DNA from: Flavobacterium psychrophilum
GTDB taxonomy: Bacteria > Bacteroidota > Bacteroidia > Flavobacteriales > Flavobacteriaceae
Assembly (NCBI GenBank): GCA_945861915.1
Contig: CAMAWK010000131.1
Span: forward strand, 1-6,655
Reading direction: 5' to 3'
DNA length: 6,655 nucleotides
Shown: positions 6,329-6,655 of the stretch, one piece after another
How the letters are laid out: every line of letters starts with the position of its first letter
How positions within the stretch are numbered: position 1 is the first letter of the stretch
Notes under the pieces: generated by a model
The model's input: only the letters and a program-made list of their open reading frames with translations
Database searches by the model: none
What the model was told of the DNA's origin: nothing
Program-made: the position numbers and the translations under genes

Positions 6329-6359
6329 TAAAAATACATTTTTTTGATTTGAAAGTCAA
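6329..6359 (-). promoter_or_regulatory. lgt promoter
   Basis: On the minus strand a TTG (6357-6359, within TTGAC) is followed after 20 bases by TATTTTTA (6329-6336), one base off TAnnTTTG. The spacing fits Bacteroidota promoters. Transcription would begin about 15 bases before the lgt ATG at 6306. A weak GAGA precedes the start codon. This is the best two-element promoter in the window and argues that lgt is not solely dependent on yidD transcription. Confidence 0.55.
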
Positions 6360-6424
6360 TAGAATCGGAAAGCTTGTGTTAGTTGTTTGTTAACTTCTAT
6401 GTTGTTTCAATAGCTTTTAATTCT

Positions 6425-6649
6425 TCACGGAACTGGATCATAGCCCTTTTTGCCCCAAGGATGGCAGCTAATTATTCTTTTTAATCCAAGATAACCTCCA
6501 TAAAAAAGACCGTGTTTTTGTAAAGCTTCGATAGTATAACTCGAACAAGTAGGTTCAAATCTACAAGCCGAAGGGGTAAACGGAGAAATCGCTGTTTGAT
6601 ACAACCGAATCAATAAAATAAAAGGAAATAGGAGTATTTTCTTTAACAT
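6425..6649 (-). CDS. yidD: Membrane protein insertion efficiency factor YidD
   Basis: Small inner-membrane-associated protein thought to help YidC insert membrane proteins. The 74 residues are the usual length. Seen: an N-terminal hydrophobic, probably amphipathic helix (about 4-20), then the family core with YQTAISP (17-23), [10 protein letters not shown] (29-38) with Cys29 and Cys35, [11 protein letters not shown] (55-65) with Cys62, and the terminal GYDPVP. The typical conserved start MLKKI and the visible length suggest the gene is complete, although only six bases remain upstream, so its promoter and neighbour are not visible. In many bacteria yidD sits beside rnpA and yidC; here it lies upstream of lgt, 118 bases away on the same strand. 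Confidence 0.96.
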   Translation of the reverse strand: MLKKILLFPFILLIRLYQTAISPFTPSACRFEPTCSSYTIEALQKHGLFYGGYLGLKRIISCHPWGKKGYDPVP

Positions 6650-6655
6650 GACTTT

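Noticed and set aside
6307..6424. Possible small gene or RNA in the yidD-lgt gap
   Set aside because: No open frame with a recognisable product and no stable hairpin was seen; only the lgt promoter is supported.

Overview
The window looks like chromosomal core DNA from a flavobacterium-like member of the Bacteroidota. The DNA is AT-rich. Start codons are preceded by A/T-rich leaders instead of clear Shine-Dalgarno sites. Several genes have a TAnnTTTG-type -7 box upstream. The proteins (GlmM-type mutase beginning MTLIKSISGIRGTIGG, CBS-tailed ClC, Lgt, YidD) also look flavobacterial. The organism call is an inference from these signals and was not checked by any search.

Layout. Bases 1-2952 carry three minus-strand genes transcribed leftward: acpH (acyl-carrier-protein phosphodiesterase), then an AlkD-family DNA glycosylase, then a ClC-type anion channel/transporter whose end runs off the left edge. 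The gaps of 18 and 40 bases suggest one transcription unit, although the ClC gene also has a good -7 box of its own. Bases 2953-3143 form a divergent promoter region. Bases 3144-5308 carry two plus-strand sugar-phosphate genes: a phosphohexomutase (glmM type) and a small transaldolase (talC type). A strong hairpin at 5332-5365 separates the transaldolase from the convergent lgt gene (5380-6306, minus), which has its own promoter. A complete yidD (6425-6649, minus) lies upstream of lgt. No gene-free stretch exceeds 300 bases, and no RNA gene, CRISPR array or insertion sequence was seen.

How the genes relate. The plus-strand pair acts in central sugar-phosphate and amino-sugar supply for the envelope. 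Lgt and YidD both serve envelope protein biogenesis (lipoprotein acylation and membrane protein insertion). The left cluster is mixed: carrier-protein turnover, base-excision repair and anion transport, with no obvious shared pathway.

Most notable points. (1) The acpH/glmM intergenic region is bounded by a 25-base inverted repeat with one mismatch. It encloses candidate promoters facing both ways, a layout that resembles invertible promoters known from Bacteroides. (2) There are two separate tandem arrays with a 7-base period about 125 bases apart, one in the glmM leader and one inside the glmM reading frame. (3) The ClC protein keeps the external gating glutamate but has valine, lysine and aspartate where E. 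coli ClC has its proton glutamate and its two chloride-coordinating residues. No clearly new multi-gene system is present.
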